From: a virus
DNA: 64,000 bases
Reading direction: 5' to 3' (one strand)
IMG/VR virus record: IMGVR_UViG_3300027754_005987
Location: 45,205-109,204 of that record
Shown: positions 61,128 to 64,000 of the stretch, in pieces
How positions within the stretch are numbered: position 1 is the stretch's first letter
How the letters are laid out: the number at the start of each line of letters is the position of its first letter
Program-made: the position numbers and the translations under genes
The notes under the pieces: model-generated
Databases searched by the model: none
Told to the model about the DNA's origin: nothing
The model's input: the letters and a program-made list of their open reading frames with translations, nothing else

Positions 61128-61942
61128 GTGTTAGAAGTATAACAGGCGGTACTACAAGTATAAAATATACACAAATAACTGATACATTAGTAGATATAAC
61201 TGGTGTTACTAATAGTACTTATTTTTATAATAAAGCTGATAGTTTATCTTATTTCAAAGATAATGGTGGTAATATATTTCACACATTTACAGGTAGTTCA
61301 ACTTCTAATATTTCAACAAGTGGTTCAATATCAGCCACAACTTATCTTAATTTACCAATTGATGTCACAGTAACTGGTGCAACATATTCAAACAATACAT
61401 TCACTTATACGAATAATACAGGTGGTACATTTAATGTGTTATTTAATACACTTACAGGTTTAACTGTTAATGGTTCAATATCAGCCACAACAATATCTGG
61501 TGGTACATTTTATGGTAATGGTAGTAATTTAACTGGTATTATCCCACCATTGTCACAAGGTCAAATCTTTATTGGTGATAATACTAATAGTGCAGCTGCT
61601 AGAAACGTAATTGGTGATATTAATATTAATTATACTGGTAATACAACAATACAACCAAATGTTGTTACCTATTCTAAGATACAAAATGTCTCACAAGCAG
61701 CTGTATTAGGTAGCACATCAACTACTGGTGGTACTGTTGAAGAGATTGTGATGATAGAAGCGTATATAAACGCTAGTGGTACAACAGCTACATTATTAAG
61801 TACAACTGGTAATTGGGATATAAATGGTGTTTATATTGGTACAACAATAACTGGAACAACACAAGGTCAATCACATTATAATAGTGATTATTGGTTTACA
61901 GCTATTGATGATAATTCATGGATTAGAATGATAAGAGGATAA
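61124..61942 (+). CDS. Tail fibre-like protein
   Basis: 272 residues. Starts MSVRSITGGTTSIKYTQITD; carries the duplicated fibre module and a TFYGNGSNLTGI repeat near residue 130. The C-terminal 90 residues (TGGTVEEIVMIEAYINASG through YNSDYWFTAIDDNSWIRMIRG) look like a compact beta domain, possibly the receptor-facing tip or an attachment module. The duplicate shows that it and the protein at 58204 share the same building block. Confidence 0.78.
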   Translation: MSVRSITGGTTSIKYTQITDTLVDITGVTNSTYFYNKADSLSYFKDNGGNIFHTFTGSSTSNISTSGSISATTYLNLPIDVTVTGATYSNNTFTYTNNTGGTFNVLFNTLTGLTVNGSISATTISGGTFYGNGSNLTGIIPPLSQGQIFIGDNTNSAAARNVIGDININYTGNTTIQPNVVTYSKIQNVSQAAVLGSTSTTGGTVEEIVMIEAYINASGTTATLLSTTGNWDINGVYIGTTITGTTQGQSHYNSDYWFTAIDDNSWIRMIRG

Positions 61943-61944
61943 AT

Positions 61945-62184
61945 ATGTTAAGCTTTAACGGTAAAATATTAAAAGTAACTAGAGATGGATTTGAGAAAAG
62001 ACATGATTTTGTATCGTCTGGTTCAACATCGTTCTCATATTGTGGTGTTGCACCACTTAATTCTAGTGAATCTGATTCAGTTTGGTATATAACAAGAGTC
62101 CAAATAGCTCAAGATGGTACAGTTGATAATAAAACAGCATCAAATGTGGCTTGGACAAATAGATTAACAACAACATATTCATAA
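61945..62184 (+). CDS. Small hypothetical protein of the fibre cluster
   Basis: 79 residues, beta-rich, MLSFNGKILKVTRDGFEKRH then DSVWYITRVQIAQDGTVDNK and TASNVAWTNRLTTTYS. Not recognised. It starts two bases after the preceding stop. The strand pattern and lack of helices suggest a small structural tip or attachment protein. Confidence 0.6.
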   Translation: MLSFNGKILKVTRDGFEKRHDFVSSGSTSFSYCGVAPLNSSESDSVWYITRVQIAQDGTVDNKTASNVAWTNRLTTTYS

Positions 62185-62194
62185 TTAAAAATAT

Positions 62195-64000
62195 ATGGCA
62201 GTTAGATATGCAGTAGCAAGTGGAAATTGGAGTACGGGTAGTACATGGAATGGTGGTACTTTACCAACATCTAGTGATGATGTATTTTCAAATAACTTTA
62301 ATGTTACAATAGACCAAGATATCACAGTATTAAGCATCTCCACAGCCGCTTCAACACCTGCTGTTGCTGGTGGCGCATTTAGTGCAACAACAAGTAGAAC
62401 TATAAATGCTAATATTAATGGAGGAACGACAAATTGTTTAACTACAAATAATTCTTCCCCAATAACTATCACTATTAATGGTAATGTTACTGGTAACTTA
62501 ACAGGAACTAATAATTATGCTTTGGTTCATAATGGAACAGGAACTGTTACTGTATCAGGAACATGTAGTTTACCAACTAGTGGAGGTGCCCCAATATATA
62601 ATAGTTCAACTGGAATTATTAATATAATAGGTAATATTACAACTGGAAATAATAGTGGATTAGGTAATAAATGTGTTACAAACGCATCTACTGGTACCAT
62701 TAGTATTAGTGGAACTGTTAATGGAGGTGCTGGTACGTCTAATATTGGTGTTTTAAATTCATCTACTGGAACTATTAATGTAATTGGGAATGTACTTGGC
62801 GGTGCTGGTTCATTAGGTCATGGAATCCATAATAATGGAGCTGGAAACGTTAACGTAACTGGTAATATAACTGGTGGTACTGTTGGTTCTGCTTATGGTA
62901 TTCAAAATCAAATAAATGGTACTGTAATTATAAATGGAAATGTAACTGGCGGTATCGGTGGTGTATGTAGGGGTGTGGTAAATCAATTAAACGGAACTAT
63001 TACTGTAACTGGAATTGTTACTGGTGGGGCTGGTGATGTAGGATTACTTAATATCGCTACTGGTACAATAACAATAACTGGTACAACTGTTTCTGGTCTA
63101 AATTCTGCTGTAAGTAATGGTAGTACTGGTCCAATAACGATTAACGGAAATCAAATAGCTTCTGGAAATACTGGCGTTTACGCTATTTCAAACGGTTCAG
63201 CTGGTGTACTTACTATAAATGGTGATATTTTAGGTGCTTTAGCTACATCACCGTCATTAGCTTATGTAGTTAATAATGCTTCAACAGGTATTGTTAATAT
63301 AAATGGTTCGGTAATACAAAGAAGTATTGGACCATCTGGAAGTGTTGGTATTGTTACCAATTCATCAACTGGCACAATAAATGTAAGTGGTAATGTTGGT
63401 GGCGGTTCAATAGGAAATAGTATTGCAATAAATAACGCATCAACAGGTACAATAAATGTAATTGGAAGTATAAGCGGTGGAACAAATGCAACAACTACAC
63501 CAGCAATATATTCAACAACAGCTGGTGTTATAAATGTAAGTGGTGAAACTGCATCTGGTTTATATCCAGCATTATATTCAACAAGTACAACAGCAATAAA
63601 TAGATTAAAAGGTAATATTAAATCATTTAATGGTTTATTACCATTTATTGCTTGGAAGATAAATTGTGACCCATTATCAGCACAAACAATTACATTACAA
63701 GATACAAATAATACAGATAGAATATTTGGTACATCAAATGTATCTAATGGAGCACCATTACCAGCAAATGTTAGAAGTGGTATTGTTTATGGTTCAATAA
63801 ATGAATTTACTGGTACGACTATAATGGCAACACCAGATAATGTAAGAAAAGGTGTATTAACAGATAATACTATAGGGACTGGACAATTAACAGCTGAAGA
63901 TTTCTTAAATGCAATTTCAACTGGTACTGACCCATTATCAATAAGATTACAAAATGTGTCAACAGTGCAATCCACTGGTGACCAAATATCAAATTATTAA
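62195..64000 (+). CDS. Beta-solenoid adhesin-like tail protein
   Basis: 601 residues, ending with a stop exactly at the window end. N-terminal MAVRYAVASGNWSTGSTWNGG resembles a start seen in surface and fibre proteins. Residues about 60-470 are many copies of a 20-25 residue repeat built on GTI.V.G.V.GG / STGTINVIGN, predicting a beta-solenoid rod. The C-terminal 130 residues (RLKGNIKSFNGLLPF, then FGTSNVSNGAPLPANVR and LTAEDFLNAIS) form a different, mixed domain found at ends of such fibre proteins. Probably a host-contact component. Confidence 0.8.
   Translation: MAVRYAVASGNWSTGSTWNGGTLPTSSDDVFSNNFNVTIDQDITVLSISTAASTPAVAGGAFSATTSRTINANINGGTTNCLTTNNSSPITITINGNVTGNLTGTNNYALVHNGTGTVTVSGTCSLPTSGGAPIYNSSTGIINIIGNITTGNNSGLGNKCVTNASTGTISISGTVNGGAGTSNIGVLNSSTGTINVIGNVLGGAGSLGHGIHNNGAGNVNVTGNITGGTVGSAYGIQNQINGTVIINGNVTGGIGGVCRGVVNQLNGTITVTGIVTGGAGDVGLLNIATGTITITGTTVSGLNSAVSNGSTGPITINGNQIASGNTGVYAISNGSAGVLTINGDILGALATSPSLAYVVNNASTGIVNINGSVIQRSIGPSGSVGIVTNSSTGTINVSGNVGGGSIGNSIAINNASTGTINVIGSISGGTNATTTPAIYSTTAGVINVSGETASGLYPALYSTSTTAINRLKGNIKSFNGLLPFIAWKINCDPLSAQTITLQDTNNTDRIFGTSNVSNGAPLPANVRSGIVYGSINEFTGTTIMATPDNVRKGVLTDNTIGTGQLTAEDFLNAISTGTDPLSIRLQNVSTVQSTGDQISNY

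Noticed and set aside
62560-63600. Repeated STGTINV DNA as a satellite or array
   Set aside because: The repeats keep frame and a beta-solenoid pattern, so they are coding.

Overview
The window is part of a large tailed phage (myovirus) with a T4-like virion plan and, most likely, a Bacteroidota (flavobacteria-like) host. The T4-like parts are a large terminase, a gp20-type portal, a gp21-type prohead protease, an acidic core/scaffold protein, a gp23-type major capsid protein, a gp5-type baseplate hub with an OB fold and a gp55-type late sigma factor. The host assignment rests on four promoters that match the Bacteroidota housekeeping pattern TTG-N19/20-TATATTTG, on the near absence of Shine-Dalgarno sequences (starts sit behind A-rich leaders), and on the strong AT bias. 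No tRNA, rRNA, CRISPR array or host gene was seen, and there is no gene-free stretch over 300 bases.

Layout. 1-5740 (+): acidic low-complexity proteins of unknown role, the first cut by the window edge and possibly joined to the second by a frameshift at an A10 run. 5842-16622 (+): the head module, with an intein in the terminase. 16719-18644: accessory cassette with two HNH endonucleases, a possible ADP-ribosyltransferase-like protein and a 58-aa ORF. 18710-24125 (-): tail/baseplate cluster. 24199-29818 (-): late sigma factor, two glycosyltransferases, a degenerate HAD-like protein, a PhoH-like ATPase and unknowns. 29815-45450 (-): a 15.6-kb glycan island with about 18 genes for glycosyltransferases and sugar-modifying enzymes, interrupted by one endonuclease VII-like gene. 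45557-46698 (-): dUTPase and an HD-like protein. 46735-49808 (-): an unknown protein and a glycosyltransferase carrying a full LAGLIDADG intein. 49939-52328 (-): five small proteins. 52391-64000 (+): tail fibre and adhesin genes, one with an S74 self-cleaving chaperone domain.

Two regulatory classes are visible. A TATTTATA box lies about 20 or exactly 44 bases before the start codon of many virion-side transcription units on both strands, and is a good candidate for the late promoter read with the gp55-like sigma factor. The host-type TTG/TATATTTG promoters drive accessory units instead: an HNH gene, the small-ORF/HNH pair, the dUTPase pair and the dehydrase end of the glycan island.

The most interesting points are: (1) the glycan island, including an apparent E1-type (RfbH-like) iron-sulfur/PMP 3-dehydrase of 3,6-dideoxyhexose synthesis; (2) five proteins with N-termini like the T4 capsid-targeting signal (MK-aromatic...[LI]xE), one of them the possible ADP-ribosyltransferase, suggesting a set of packaged and injected proteins; (3) an intein inside a glycosyltransferase; (4) the proposed late-promoter box. 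All functions were read from the translated sequences by eye; no database search was run.
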